Source: Jejuia sp. UBA6058
GTDB lineage: Bacteria; Bacteroidota; Bacteroidia; Flavobacteriales; Flavobacteriaceae
Length of the DNA stretch: 64,000 bases
Assembly (NCBI GenBank): GCA_002428965.1
Contig: DIYI01000007.1
Coordinates: forward strand, 1-64,000
Direction of reading: 5' to 3'
Shown: in pieces, positions 27,374 through 37,168 of the stretch
How positions within the stretch are numbered: the first letter of the stretch is position 1
Layout of the letters: each line of letters begins with the position of its first letter
Notes under the pieces: generated by a model
What the model was told of the DNA's origin: nothing
Database searches by the model: none
The model's input: only the letters and a program-made list of their open reading frames with translations
Made by a program: the position numbers and the translations under genes

Positions 27374-30300
27374 TTGGCAATATTAGTATTGCTATTTGTT
27401 ATTTTGGTGCTCATACTTTCAATTCCCGCTGTTCAGACCAGTTTAGGGAAAACCGCGACAAAGCGTTTAAATGACGAGTTTAAAACGAATATTAATATCG
27501 AAAAAATTGGACTTCAGTTTAATGGAGATGTGGAATTAAAGAATATTTATGTTGAAGACTTCAAGAAAGATACTTTAATAAATATCCAAGAATTAAATAC
27601 TTCAATTTTAAGCTTTAGAAATGCTATTAATGGGCAATTGGCATTTGGGGATATCGATATTATAAATTTAATTTTCAATATAAAGACTTACGAAGGCTAC
27701 CGAGATACTAACCTAGATATCTTTGTTGCAAAGTTGGAAGGTGATAACCCAACAAAAGGCGATGGGAGTTTTTTATTATCCTCCAGTGATGTTTCTATAT
27801 ACGAAAGTACGTTTAGACTTTTAGATGAAAACCGAGAAACTACCAAGGTTTTAGAACTTGAAAAGCTAAATATAAATGCTACTGATTTTTTGATAAAAGG
27901 GAGCGATGTTAGCACAAGGATAAACACCTTATCTTTTAGAGATAGTAGAGGCGTGGAAGTGAAAAATTTAATGACCAACTTCAAATATACCCTTACGGGA
28001 ATGACTTTTGATAAGTTGGAGATTAAAACTGAAAAATCTAAGCTTAAAGGAGATTTAAAGTTCTTTTATAATCGTGAAGATTTACAATATTTTACAGATA
28101 AAGTTACTCTTAAAGCATCATTTAAAGATTCCAAAGTGCTTTTAAATGAACTAAACACGTTTTATAATGAATTTGGCGAAAATCAACTTACATCATTTAA
28201 TGTAGATCTTTCTGGAACGCTCAATAATCTTCATGCGAAAAATTTAGAACTAAATACAAGCACAAATACAAAAGTATATGGAGATATAGATTTTGAAAAT
28301 TTATTTAGTAAAGAGGAGAACGACTTTTTAATGGATGGTAATTTTACCAATCTTTCTTCAACATATCAAGACTTAACAGCTTTATTGCCAAATGTTTTGG
28401 GTGATGCCATTCCATCATCATTCGATAGACTTGGTACTTTTAAAATTACAGGAAACTCACAAGTTACAGCTCAAGAAGTGGATGCTGATATTGAAATTAT
28501 CACAAAACTAGGGTATGTTAATTCTAATTTACATATTACTAAAATTGATGATATTGATAATGCTTTTTACAAAGGTAAAATAGTGCTAGATACTTTTGAT
28601 ATAGGTACGTTTATTGAAGACCCCAAGTTTGGTAAAGTATCATTAAACCTTGATGTTGATGGTCATGGATTTGTGGCTGAAACAATTGATACAGAGATAA
28701 CAGGTGATGTTTACGCTTTGAACTACAATAATTACGATTACAAAAAATCTCAAGTTTCGGGTAAAATTCGAAATAAAATTTTTGATGGATTTCTTCTTGT
28801 AAATGATGATAATTTAAAACTAAAATTCAACGGACTGGTTGACTATTCCGAAACTATTAATAAATATGATTTTGAAGCCGAAGTAGATTATGCCGACTTA
28901 AAAGCCTTAAATTTTGTAAAGAAGGACAGCATATCCATATTTAAAAGTAGGATAAATATGAATATGAATGGTAGTGATTACGATGATGCATATGGTAAAA
29001 TTACCTTTAGAAATACTTCATACAGAAACGAAAGTGACACTTTTACTTTTGAACAATTTAAAATAGATTCTAGATTTCAAGGAAAAACGAGATATATCGA
29101 AATTGATTCACCAGATATTATAGAAGGTGGTGTTTATGGTGAGTTTAGAATACGAGATATTATAAAACTACTAGAAAATTCGGTAGGTAATATATATACA
29201 AACTATAATGCGCATGATGTTGCTGTTGACCAAAGATTTAATTTTAATTTCAAGGTCTATAATAAAATCATCGAAGTAATTTATCCCGAAGTAGAGTTAG
29301 GCAAAAACACATTTATTAGAGGAAGTATAGAAAGTGATGCTAGCAAATTTAGGCTTACATTCAAGTCGCCAAAAATAAAAGTGCTAGATAACGTAGCTAA
29401 AAACATTGAATTGCAAGTAGATAACAGCAATCCGCTATTTAACACATATATTGAGGTAGATAGTATTAGTACTAAGTTTTATAATGCGTCAAAATTCAGT
29501 CTAATTAATGTTACCGTTAACGATACGCTCTTTATGCGCTCCGAATTTTCGGGAGGCAAGCAAAATAACGATAAGTATAACTTGAGTTTTTACCATACTA
29601 TAAATGAAGAAAACAATTCGGTAATAGGTTTTAAAACCTCAGATGTGACCGTCAAGGATTACAAGTGGTACATAAATGAAGATGATGATAGGTATAACAA
29701 AATTTCGTTTACCAAAGATTTGTCACAAATTGAAATTGATCGTTTAAGACTTAACCATGGTTTGGAAGAAGTCAATCTATCCGGCTTTGTTAAAGACTCT
29801 ACCGAAAAAGATTTAAAATTGAAGTTTAAAGATGTCCGTCTTGCAAAAATAACTCCAGATATAGACAGTCTTGCTCTAAATGGCGTGGTAAATGGCAAAC
29901 TAGACATATTACAACAAAATGGAAGTTATTTACCTAATTCTACAGTAGTTATAAGCGATTTCAAGGTAAATAAATTTCCGCTTGGAGATTTCAATGCGAA
30001 AATTTCCGGAAATGAAGACTTAACCAACTATAATGTAGATGTTAGTATTAAAGACGATGTAAAACGTTCATTTAATGCTGTTGGAGATATAAATGTAAGG
30101 GGGAAACGTACCAATATAGATGTTGATCTTATTTTTGATAGGTTTAATTTATCTCCTTTAAATCCACTTTTATCTGATGTTCTTTCTAAAATTAGAGGTA
30201 GTGCTTCTGGGAAAGCCAATATTATTGGGGATTTAAAAAAGCCAGATATAGTTGGAGAACTTACTTTAGATGGCGGTGGCTTTACAATTCCTTACTTAAA

Positions 30301-31795
30301 TGTAGATTATCAGTTCAATGAGAAAGCCAAGGTAGGATTACGAGAGCAAAATTTTAATTTTCAAAATATAGAATTAACAGATACTAAGCATAATTCCAAA
30401 GCAAAACTTGAAGGAAACCTTAGCCACGTCAATCTGTCTGATTGGAGATTAAACTTGGGGGTTTCTACAGAAAGATTTTTGGTGTTGGATACAGAAGAAA
30501 CAGAGGAATCTCTTTATTATGGGACTGGTTTTATTGGTGGTACGGCTAATATTTATGGGCCAACCGAGGAATTGGTAATAAGCGTTGTTGGGGAAACCAA
30601 AAAAGGAACAGTGTTTAAAATTCCTTTAAAGGATACAGAGTCTTTTGGGGATAACACCTTTATAAAGTTTATAACACCAGAGCAAAAACAAGCAAGGGAA
30701 AAAGGAGAAGACTATGTTTTAGAAGATATACAAGGTCTAGAACTTGACTTTGATTTAGATGTTACTCAAGATGCAGAGTTGGAAATTATTATAAACAAAG
30801 AAACGGGACACGCTCTCAAAGGGCGCGGTGTTGGAGGGCTACTTGTCGAAATAAACACAAATGGAAAGTTTGATATGTGGGGAGATTTTTCAGTATTTGA
30901 AGGTGTTTATGATTTTGCCTATGGTGGTTTGGTACAAAAGCAGTTTATCGTGCAACCAGGTGGTACAATTGCATGGAATGGAGATCCTTTAAGGAATACT
31001 ACCATTAATATGTTGGCCATCTATAAAACGCAAAGTAATCCTTCTCCGTTGTTGGACAACCCTATTAATAGAAGTATTCCCGTAGAGTTAAATATTACCT
31101 TAAGTGGGGATTTAGAACGCCCTCAACCCACATTTAATTTTGAATTCCCTAATGCTAATTCTACTATTAAATCTGAGTTGCAGTACCGTTTAGATTCGGA
31201 AGCAGAACGAGAGAATCAAGCATTATATTTTTTGGCGACAGGAGGTTCTTTTCAAAATAGAGGTTCTGGTGAGCTTAATGTTTCTGGTACCATTGCAGAG
31301 CGTTTAAACGGGATAGTAAATGGTATCTTTACAAGTGATGATGGTAAAGTAAATTTTGGTTTTAGCTATGATCCTGGTCAAAACCGTCCAGATTATCAAA
31401 CCGATGATAGGGTAGTAGCAACATTCCAAACGCAACTAAACGATAGAGTGTTTTTTAATGGAAGAGTTGGAGTACCAGTAGGTGGAGCAGGAGAAACTCA
31501 AACTGTAGTTGCGGGAGATTTGGAAATAGATTTCCTATTGAACGAAGATGGTACTTTATCCGCAAAAGTATTTAATCGTGAAAATAATATTCAAAGTTTT
31601 GGTCAGGATATTGGGTATACTCAAGGGGTTGGATTATCGTATAATGTCGACTTCGATACCTTCCAGGAATTGATAAGAAATCTTTTTAAAAAGAAGGAAA
31701 AAAAGGATAAAAAGCAAGAAGAGGAAACTTCTGAAGCCGAAACAAATGCATTGCCTAGTTTTATTTCGGTAAAATCCTCAGAAGAAAATAATTAG
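27374..31795 (+). CDS. tamB: TamB-like translocation/assembly module protein
   Basis: The product has about 1473 residues: one N-terminal membrane helix ('AILVLLFVILVLILSIPAVQ'), a very long beta-rich AsmA/TamB-type repeat region, and a C-terminal DUF490/TamB domain from about residue 1000 ('GVYDFAYGGLVQKQFIVQPGG', 'SELQYRLDSEAERENQALYFL'), ending in a Lys/Glu-rich tail. Such inner-membrane-anchored, groove-forming proteins are implicated in lipid or outer-membrane-protein transport to the outer membrane. The start is unsettled: the only conventional codon is TTG at 27374, but the frame is open back to a TAA at 27317, and the extra KKALKIVYK would make a typical positive flank for the helix (see findings). 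Confidence 0.88.
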   Translation: MAILVLLFVILVLILSIPAVQTSLGKTATKRLNDEFKTNINIEKIGLQFNGDVELKNIYVEDFKKDTLINIQELNTSILSFRNAINGQLAFGDIDIINLIFNIKTYEGYRDTNLDIFVAKLEGDNPTKGDGSFLLSSSDVSIYESTFRLLDENRETTKVLELEKLNINATDFLIKGSDVSTRINTLSFRDSRGVEVKNLMTNFKYTLTGMTFDKLEIKTEKSKLKGDLKFFYNREDLQYFTDKVTLKASFKDSKVLLNELNTFYNEFGENQLTSFNVDLSGTLNNLHAKNLELNTSTNTKVYGDIDFENLFSKEENDFLMDGNFTNLSSTYQDLTALLPNVLGDAIPSSFDRLGTFKITGNSQVTAQEVDADIEIITKLGYVNSNLHITKIDDIDNAFYKGKIVLDTFDIGTFIEDPKFGKVSLNLDVDGHGFVAETIDTEITGDVYALNYNNYDYKKSQVSGKIRNKIFDGFLLVNDDNLKLKFNGLVDYSETINKYDFEAEVDYADLKALNFVKKDSISIFKSRINMNMNGSDYDDAYGKITFRNTSYRNESDTFTFEQFKIDSRFQGKTRYIEIDSPDIIEGGVYGEFRIRDIIKLLENSVGNIYTNYNAHDVAVDQRFNFNFKVYNKIIEVIYPEVELGKNTFIRGSIESDASKFRLTFKSPKIKVLDNVAKNIELQVDNSNPLFNTYIEVDSISTKFYNASKFSLINVTVNDTLFMRSEFSGGKQNNDKYNLSFYHTINEENNSVIGFKTSDVTVKDYKWYINEDDDRYNKISFTKDLSQIEIDRLRLNHGLEEVNLSGFVKDSTEKDLKLKFKDVRLAKITPDIDSLALNGVVNGKLDILQQNGSYLPNSTVVISDFKVNKFPLGDFNAKISGNEDLTNYNVDVSIKDDVKRSFNAVGDINVRGKRTNIDVDLIFDRFNLSPLNPLLSDVLSKIRGSASGKANIIGDLKKPDIVGELTLDGGGFTIPYLNVDYQFNEKAKVGLREQNFNFQNIELTDTKHNSKAKLEGNLSHVNLSDWRLNLGVSTERFLVLDTEETEESLYYGTGFIGGTANIYGPTEELVISVVGETKKGTVFKIPLKDTESFGDNTFIKFITPEQKQAREKGEDYVLEDIQGLELDFDLDVTQDAELEIIINKETGHALKGRGVGGLLVEINTNGKFDMWGDFSVFEGVYDFAYGGLVQKQFIVQPGGTIAWNGDPLRNTTINMLAIYKTQSNPSPLLDNPINRSIPVELNITLSGDLERPQPTFNFEFPNANSTIKSELQYRLDSEAERENQALYFLATGGSFQNRGSGELNVSGTIAERLNGIVNGIFTSDDGKVNFGFSYDPGQNRPDYQTDDRVVATFQTQLNDRVFFNGRVGVPVGGAGETQTVVAGDLEIDFLLNEDGTLSAKVFNRENNIQSFGQDIGYTQGVGLSYNVDFDTFQELIRNLFKKKEKKDKKQEEETSEAETNALPSFISVKSSEENN

Positions 31796-31914
31796 GGTCT
31801 CTCCCAAACCACCAGTTTTATTAACAATTATTGAATTTATGTTAACTAAAACGTTATAGTTTTAATATATCATTAAAATATGACGGATGTTATAAAAATA
31901 TAACTTTTGTTTAG

Positions 31915-31922
31915 TAATTTTG
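31915..31922 (+). promoter_or_regulatory. Bacteroidota -7 box candidate for pfkA-gapA
   Basis: TAATTTTG matches TAnnTTTG exactly and ends 19 bases before the pfkA ATG, implying a very short leader. No clear -33 TTG element was found at 19-23 bases upstream. Confidence 0.4.
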
Positions 31923-31941
31923 ACCGATAATAATTGATTTA

Positions 31942-32928
31942 ATGGCAATGAAAATAAATAAATTAGGAGTTTTTACTTCTGGTGGAGATTCTCCAGGTAT
32001 GAATGCTGCTGTACGCTCCGTAGTTAGAACATGTGCCTATCATCAAATTGAATGTATTGGAATTTATCAGGGCTACGAGGGGATGATGAATGGCGATTTC
32101 GAGGTGTTGGGCCCTAGAAGCGTAAGAGGGATAATCAATAAAGGAGGTACTATATTAAAATCTGCAAGATCAAAAGAATTTCGAACTAAAGAAGGAAGGC
32201 AAAAAGCTTATGATCAGCTAAAAAAAGCTGGTATAGATGCTTTAGTTGCTATTGGGGGTGACGGAACCTTTACTGGTGCTATGGTTTTTAATCAGGAGTT
32301 TGATTTTCCAGTAATGGGAATACCTGGTACCATTGATAATGATATTGTTGGTACTACACACACTTTAGGTTTTGATACTGCACAGAACACAGTAATGGAG
32401 GCTATTGATAAAATACGGGATACAGCTAGTTCTCATAACAGATTATTCTTTATTGAGGTTATGGGAAGAGATGTGGGTCATATTGCTTTGAATACTGGAA
32501 TAGCAGGTGGTGCAGAAGAGATTTTAATACCAGAAGAAGATTTAGGTTTAGATAGATTGGTAGAATCGCTGAATAAAAGTAGAAAAACAGGAAAATCGTC
32601 AAGTATTGTTGTTGTTGCGGAAGGTGATAAAATTGGAAAAAATATTTTCCAGCTTAAGGAATACGTTGATGAAAACATGGAAGGCTACGATGTACGTGTG
32701 TCAGTTTTAGGACACATGCAACGTGGTGGTGCGCCATCTTGTTTCGATCGAGTTTTAGCCAGTAGAATGGGTGTTAAAGCTGTAGAATCTCTTTTAGAAG
32801 GAAAAACGAATTATATGGTTGGACTTTTAAATAGTAAAATGGAACTTACACCATTAGAGCAAGCTATTAAAGGGAAAACAAAAATTAACTTAGAATTACT
32901 TCGTGTCTCAGACATCATGAGCACATAA
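31942..32928 (+). CDS. pfkA: ATP-dependent 6-phosphofructokinase
   Basis: The product has 328 residues, a normal bacterial PfkA length. Motifs: 'SGGDSPGMNAAVR' (ATP site), IGGDGTF (Gly rather than Asp after GGD, as expected for ATP-dependent rather than PPi-dependent enzymes), 'PGTIDNDIVGT' with the probable general base Asp132, 'MGRDVGHIAL' and 'LGHMQRGGAPSCFDR'. It phosphorylates fructose 6-phosphate in glycolysis. gapA follows 17 bases later on the same strand, so the two glycolytic genes are probably co-transcribed. Confidence 0.97.
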   Translation: MAMKINKLGVFTSGGDSPGMNAAVRSVVRTCAYHQIECIGIYQGYEGMMNGDFEVLGPRSVRGIINKGGTILKSARSKEFRTKEGRQKAYDQLKKAGIDALVAIGGDGTFTGAMVFNQEFDFPVMGIPGTIDNDIVGTTHTLGFDTAQNTVMEAIDKIRDTASSHNRLFFIEVMGRDVGHIALNTGIAGGAEEILIPEEDLGLDRLVESLNKSRKTGKSSSIVVVAEGDKIGKNIFQLKEYVDENMEGYDVRVSVLGHMQRGGAPSCFDRVLASRMGVKAVESLLEGKTNYMVGLLNSKMELTPLEQAIKGKTKINLELLRVSDIMST

Positions 32929-32945
32929 CATTAATAAATAAGAAC

Positions 32946-33953
32946 ATGTCAAAATTAAAAATTGGAATTAACGGATTTGGAAGAATTGGTAGAATCGCTT
33001 TTAGAGTAGCAGCTTCTAGACCAGAGGATATTGAGGTAGTAGGAATAAATGATTTACTAGATGTTGATCACTTAGCATATTTATTAAAATATGATTCTGT
33101 TCATGGAAGATTCAATGGTACAGTTGAGGTAAAAGATGGAAACTTAGTAGTAAACGGAAACGAAATTAGAATTACTGCAGAACGTAACCCAGAAGATTTA
33201 AAATGGGATGCTGTAGGAGCTGAGGTTGTTTTAGACTGTACTGGTATTTTCACAACTTTAGATAAAGCTCAAGCGCATATTACTGCTGGTGCTAAAAAAG
33301 TTGCTATTTCTGCACCTTCCGCTGATGCTCCAATGTTTGTAATGGGTGTAAACAATGATAAAATTACTGCCGCAGATACTATCGTATCAAATGCATCTTG
33401 TACAACCAACTGTTTAGCGCCTCTAGCTAAAGTAATTGATGATAACTTTGGAATTGTTGAAGGTTTAATGACTACAGTTCATGCAACTACTGCTACACAA
33501 ATGACTGTAGATGGTCCTTCTAAGAAAGACTGGAGAGGTGGTAGAAGTGCTTTAGCAAATATCATTCCTTCATCTACTGGTGCTGCAAAAGCTGTAGGTA
33601 AAGTAATTCCTGAATTAAACGGAAAATTAACAGGTATGGCATTTAGAGTTCCAACTCCAGACGTTTCTGTTGTTGATTTAACTGTAAGAACTGAAAAATC
33701 AGCTTCTTTTGAAGATGTGAAAGCTGCTTTAAAATCGGCTTCTGAAAACGAACTAGCAGGAGTTTTAGGATATACTGAAGAAGGCGTAGTATCTCAAGAT
33801 TTTGTTTCAGAATCTATGACAAGTGTATTCGACGCCGGTTCTAGTATCGCATTAAATGAGAACTTCTTTAAGTTAGTTTCTTGGTACGATAACGAGTTTG
33901 GCTATTCAACTAAATTAGTTGATTTAGCGCAGTACATCGCATCAGTAAAGTAA
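32946..33953 (+). CDS. gapA: glyceraldehyde-3-phosphate dehydrogenase, type I
   Basis: The product has 335 residues. The N-terminus 'IGINGFGRIGRIAFR' is the NAD-binding loop, the catalytic cysteine is Cys152 in SNASCTTNCLAP, and 'HATTATQMTVDGPSKKDWRGGR' and 'SWYDNEFGYS' are typical. It oxidises glyceraldehyde 3-phosphate in glycolysis. It is the second gene after pfkA and is followed by a clear hairpin terminator. Confidence 0.98.
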   Translation: MSKLKIGINGFGRIGRIAFRVAASRPEDIEVVGINDLLDVDHLAYLLKYDSVHGRFNGTVEVKDGNLVVNGNEIRITAERNPEDLKWDAVGAEVVLDCTGIFTTLDKAQAHITAGAKKVAISAPSADAPMFVMGVNNDKITAADTIVSNASCTTNCLAPLAKVIDDNFGIVEGLMTTVHATTATQMTVDGPSKKDWRGGRSALANIIPSSTGAAKAVGKVIPELNGKLTGMAFRVPTPDVSVVDLTVRTEKSASFEDVKAALKSASENELAGVLGYTEEGVVSQDFVSESMTSVFDAGSSIALNENFFKLVSWYDNEFGYSTKLVDLAQYIASVK

Positions 33954-33971
33954 TTTAATTTATAATTATCT

Positions 33972-34025
33972 AACTCCATAGTGTATTAAATGTTTCGACA
34001 TTTAAAAACTGTGGAGTTTTTTTTA
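33972..34025 (+). terminator. intrinsic terminator after gapA
   Basis: AACTCCATAG (33972-33981) pairs with CTGTGGAGTT (34009-34018, one G-U pair). Inside it, TTAAATGT/ACATTTAA pair perfectly around a TTCG tetraloop. A run of eight T follows. It ends just before the ATG at 34035, which supports that start for the next gene. Confidence 0.85.
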
Positions 34026-34034
34026 TCTTTAAAT

Positions 34035-34895
34035 ATGATTTTAATTGTTGATAGTGGTTCTACTAAATCTGATTGGTTGGCAGTAGATAAAGATGGTAAT
34101 AAGTTAATGGAGAAAGTCCGTACCAAAGGACTTAATCCCGCTATTTTGAGTGAAAAGAAATTATACAAAACCATCAGAGAAGGCGAAGCATTAATAGATC
34201 ATAAGGATGAGGTAACTCATGTATTCTTTTACGGTGCAGGATGTGGCACTGAGAACCCTAGAGAAATGCTAAAAGGTGTTTTGGAAGATATTTTTGGTAA
34301 CGCCCAAGTTTCTGTAAACGAGGATACTCTTGCCGCTGTATATGCAACAATTAGTCATCCCAAAGAAGCCGCTGTAGTTTGTATAATGGGTACGGGTTCC
34401 AATTGTAGCTACTATGATGGCGAAACTCTACATCAGCGTGTCAACTCTTTAGGATATACCCTAATGGACGATGCCTCTGGGAATTACTACGGAAAACAAT
34501 TAATTCGAGATTACTATTTTAATCACATGCCAGAAAACGTAAAAGTAGCATTTGGTGCAAAGTTTAATTTAGAATCAGATTTCATCAAATATAACTTGTA
34601 TAAGCAACCTAATCCTAATGCGTATTTGGCAAGTTTTGCGGAGTTTATGTTTTTACATAAAGATTCGGAGTATACTGTTAATCTTATTAAAGATGGTATC
34701 AGATTGTTTGCTAAAAATATGATTATGCAATTTAAAGAGGAATTAAAAACAGTTCCTGTTCATTTTGCAGGTTCTATTGCTTTCTTCTCTCAGAATGAAA
34801 TAAAAGAAGTAGCAGAAGAAATGGGCTTTAAGGTGGGTAATTTTGAACGTAGACCAATTGACGGGTTGGTGCCATTTCACATAAAGAATTTATAG
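34035..34895 (+). CDS. BadF/BadG/BcrA/BcrD-type ATPase, N-acetylglucosamine kinase-like
   Basis: The start at 34035 gives 286 residues; the frame opens at 33990, but that part lies inside the gapA terminator and adds nothing family-like. The phosphate-1 loop is 'ILIVDSGSTKSDWLAV' and the phosphate-2 loop is 'CIMGTGSNCSYYDG', the actin/hexokinase-fold pattern. 'AVYATISHPKEAAVV' and 'LMDDASGNYYGKQLI' fit the N-acetylglucosamine kinase-like branch common in Bacteroidota. It probably phosphorylates an amino sugar or related sugar; the substrate is not proven. It is flanked by terminators on both sides, so it is likely transcribed separately from gapA. Confidence 0.82.
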   Translation: MILIVDSGSTKSDWLAVDKDGNKLMEKVRTKGLNPAILSEKKLYKTIREGEALIDHKDEVTHVFFYGAGCGTENPREMLKGVLEDIFGNAQVSVNEDTLAAVYATISHPKEAAVVCIMGTGSNCSYYDGETLHQRVNSLGYTLMDDASGNYYGKQLIRDYYFNHMPENVKVAFGAKFNLESDFIKYNLYKQPNPNAYLASFAEFMFLHKDSEYTVNLIKDGIRLFAKNMIMQFKEELKTVPVHFAGSIAFFSQNEIKEVAEEMGFKVGNFERRPIDGLVPFHIKNL

Positions 34896-34967
34896 ATCAC
34901 AATTTTGTTGGACTTTATTTTCACGTTGTTCCAGTAGTTTTGTCTTAATTTAATACATGAAATATCT

Positions 34968-35007
34968 AAAAACCTTTAAGTAGCGAATACGCCTTAGAGG
35001 TTTTTTT
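34968..35007 (+). terminator. intrinsic terminator after the BadF-type kinase gene
   Basis: AAACCTTTAAG pairs with CTTAGAGGTTT (one G-U pair) across a loop of about 12 bases and runs into seven T's at 35001-35007. Confidence 0.7.
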
Positions 35008-35055
35008 GTTTTTACAGATTTTAAACAGTTTTAATCCCTTAAACGCTAGCTTAGT

Positions 35056-36285
35056 TTGAACCAGCATATTGCTATTTATATTTCAAATAAGGATGATAAA
35101 ACATCCCTAATCAAGAATATTATATCTGGAAATATTTTTGAGGAGTTAAACCATTTGAAGGTTGAGCTGTTTTCTGAAATCACATTAAACAAATTTATTG
35201 AAGAAGAAATACGCCATGGGCAATTTAATGTTAGAACAAGTACTCAAAATAGTTTAAAAAACTCATCAGAAGGAGAAAGGAAGCGGGCTCTACTCCAACA
35301 TATTTTATCCAAGTCAAATTTTGATTGTCTTGTTTTGGACAACGTTTTTGATTGCTTGGATATAGAAATGCAATCTAAGATAAAGCAGATGTTCTGTAGG
35401 ATTAGCAAAAATGTTCAAATAATTCAGATTACAACACGAAAACGAGATATTTTAAAATTTATTGATGCTGTCCATACTCTTGAAAATAATAGATTAGTTC
35501 CCTTGAGGGAGATTCTTAAAGGTGATATTTCCAATTATTTCATTGAAACCATTCCAAAGCCCTATAAAATAGAATTTGATTTTAACGATCCTCTTATTGT
35601 TTTAAAAGATTTAAATCTTAGGTATGGAGAGAGACAAATATTAAATAAGGTATCATGGGCAATTAGACCCAATGAATTTTGGCAGCTAATTGGACCTAAT
35701 GGTTCAGGAAAAAGCACTATTCTTTCATTGATTTCTGGAGATAATCCAAAGGGGTATATGGAGCATATGAAATTGTTTGGTATGCAAAAGGGAAGTGGTG
35801 AAACCGTTTGGGATATTAAAAAGCATATAGGTTTTTATTCTTCTGAAATGCTTAGGGGTTTTAAGAGAAGAGATTCTATTGAAAGTATGATTATCTCTGG
35901 TTTTGTAGATTCCATAGGGCTTTATGTATATCCAACTGATGTTCAAATTAAAATCGCTAGAGATTGGTTGCGTTTGTTAAAAATGGAAGATATTAGAGAT
36001 AAAAGTTTTCAATTTCTATCAAATGGACATAAACGATTAGTGCTAATTGCTCGTGCTATGGTGAAGCATCCACCATTACTCATATTGGATGAACCTACAA
36101 ATGGATTGGATGATCATGATGCTCAAATTTTTTCAGAATTAGTGAATAAAATTGCAAAAGAAAGTAATACTTCAATAATTTATGTGTCTCATAGAAAAGA
36201 AGAGTATATAAAGCCTGATTTTATTTATGAATTGGTGCCGAGCGAAAACGGATCTACAGGTAAGCAGATAAGTAGTTTTAATTGA
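35056..36285 (+). CDS. ModF-like protein with two ABC ATPase domains, the first degenerate
   Basis: The product has 409 residues from a TTG start; an in-frame stop lies nine bases upstream. Domain 1 (about 1-165) has a decayed Walker A (SNKDDKTSL, glycines lost), an ABC-signature remnant (SSEGERKR) and 'LVLDNVFDCLD', where the Walker B glutamate is Asn. Domain 2 (about 180-400) has an intact Walker A GPNGSGKST, signature LSNGHKR and 'LLILDEPTNGLDD'. No membrane segments are present. ModF-type double ATPases are soluble and linked to molybdate metabolism by name only. The 3' end overlaps the convergent transglutaminase gene by eight bases. Confidence 0.85.
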   Translation: MNQHIAIYISNKDDKTSLIKNIISGNIFEELNHLKVELFSEITLNKFIEEEIRHGQFNVRTSTQNSLKNSSEGERKRALLQHILSKSNFDCLVLDNVFDCLDIEMQSKIKQMFCRISKNVQIIQITTRKRDILKFIDAVHTLENNRLVPLREILKGDISNYFIETIPKPYKIEFDFNDPLIVLKDLNLRYGERQILNKVSWAIRPNEFWQLIGPNGSGKSTILSLISGDNPKGYMEHMKLFGMQKGSGETVWDIKKHIGFYSSEMLRGFKRRDSIESMIISGFVDSIGLYVYPTDVQIKIARDWLRLLKMEDIRDKSFQFLSNGHKRLVLIARAMVKHPPLLILDEPTNGLDDHDAQIFSELVNKIAKESNTSIIYVSHRKEEYIKPDFIYELVPSENGSTGKQISSFN

Positions 36286-37168
36286 TACGACTAATATCCA
36301 CCGCCACATCCAATTCATTGTCGCCAGAACTAAAAATTACACCTTTTAAAGGCGGTACATCATAATAATCGCGTCCATAAGCTGTAATAATATGCTGGTT
36401 TTTCGGAATTTGATTATTTGTAGGATCAAAATCCACCCAACCAAATGTCGGGATGTAAACAGAAAACCAAGCGTGTGAGGCATCTGCGCCAACTAGTTTT
36501 TCTTTTCCAGGAGGTGGTAAGGTTTCAATGTAACCACTTACATATCTCGCTGGCAAACCAACCGAGCGTAAACAAGCAATTGCTATTTGGGCAAAATCTT
36601 GACATACACCTTTTCTTTTTGTCATGACTTCTTGAATTGGCGTCGCCACATTAGTTACATCTGGATTAAATTCAAAATCTGTAAAGATACGTTGCATTAA
36701 TTCTTGTGCTGCTTCAAATATCGAACGGTTAGGTTTAAATGAAATTTCAGCATAAGTTCTAATTTCTGGAGTTATTTTTGCGATTAAAATAGATTCCAAC
36801 ATAAATTGTTTTACCTCTGAAATTTCTGGATTATGACTTCTTAAATAAGATTTAGCTTCTTCTAAGGTAATTTGAATACCAGTAATTGAACGCGTAATGT
36901 CAGGAATTAAAGTATAGTCTTTTTCAATAGTACTTTCTGCAGTTACTTTCAACTCTTCATGATAGTCTTGAATTGCAAAACGCGTAATAGTGTTTCCGAA
37001 AAAATCAATTCTTTCCGAAAACTCAGTTGGTAGCGGACTTATTTTTAGATTATAATCTAGTACATTCTGCCCCAAAATATGCTTTGGTTTTATGGTAGCA
37101 ATATTATGGCAAAATGTAACGCCATTTTCATAATTATAAGTTGTTGTATGTGATACGCGATATATCAT
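36278..37168 (-). CDS. transglutaminase-like cysteine protease-fold protein
   Basis: The product has 296 residues and no signal peptide. An N-terminal transglutaminase-associated beta domain (1-130; 'YRVSHTTTYNYENGV') precedes the core with the triad Cys189 ('RKGVCQDFAQI'), His232 ('ASHAWFSVYIP') and Asp248 ('GWVDFDPTN'). Its start codon overlaps the stop of the ATP-grasp/alpha-E gene (TAATG), so the two are translationally coupled. In this genomic context such proteins are predicted to act as peptidases or amide-forming enzymes on a peptide-like product. It is the last gene of the cassette from 43065. Confidence 0.88.
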   Translation of the reverse strand: MIYRVSHTTTYNYENGVTFCHNIATIKPKHILGQNVLDYNLKISPLPTEFSERIDFFGNTITRFAIQDYHEELKVTAESTIEKDYTLIPDITRSITGIQITLEEAKSYLRSHNPEISEVKQFMLESILIAKITPEIRTYAEISFKPNRSIFEAAQELMQRIFTDFEFNPDVTNVATPIQEVMTKRKGVCQDFAQIAIACLRSVGLPARYVSGYIETLPPPGKEKLVGADASHAWFSVYIPTFGWVDFDPTNNQIPKNQHIITAYGRDYYDVPPLKGVIFSSGDNELDVAVDISRIN

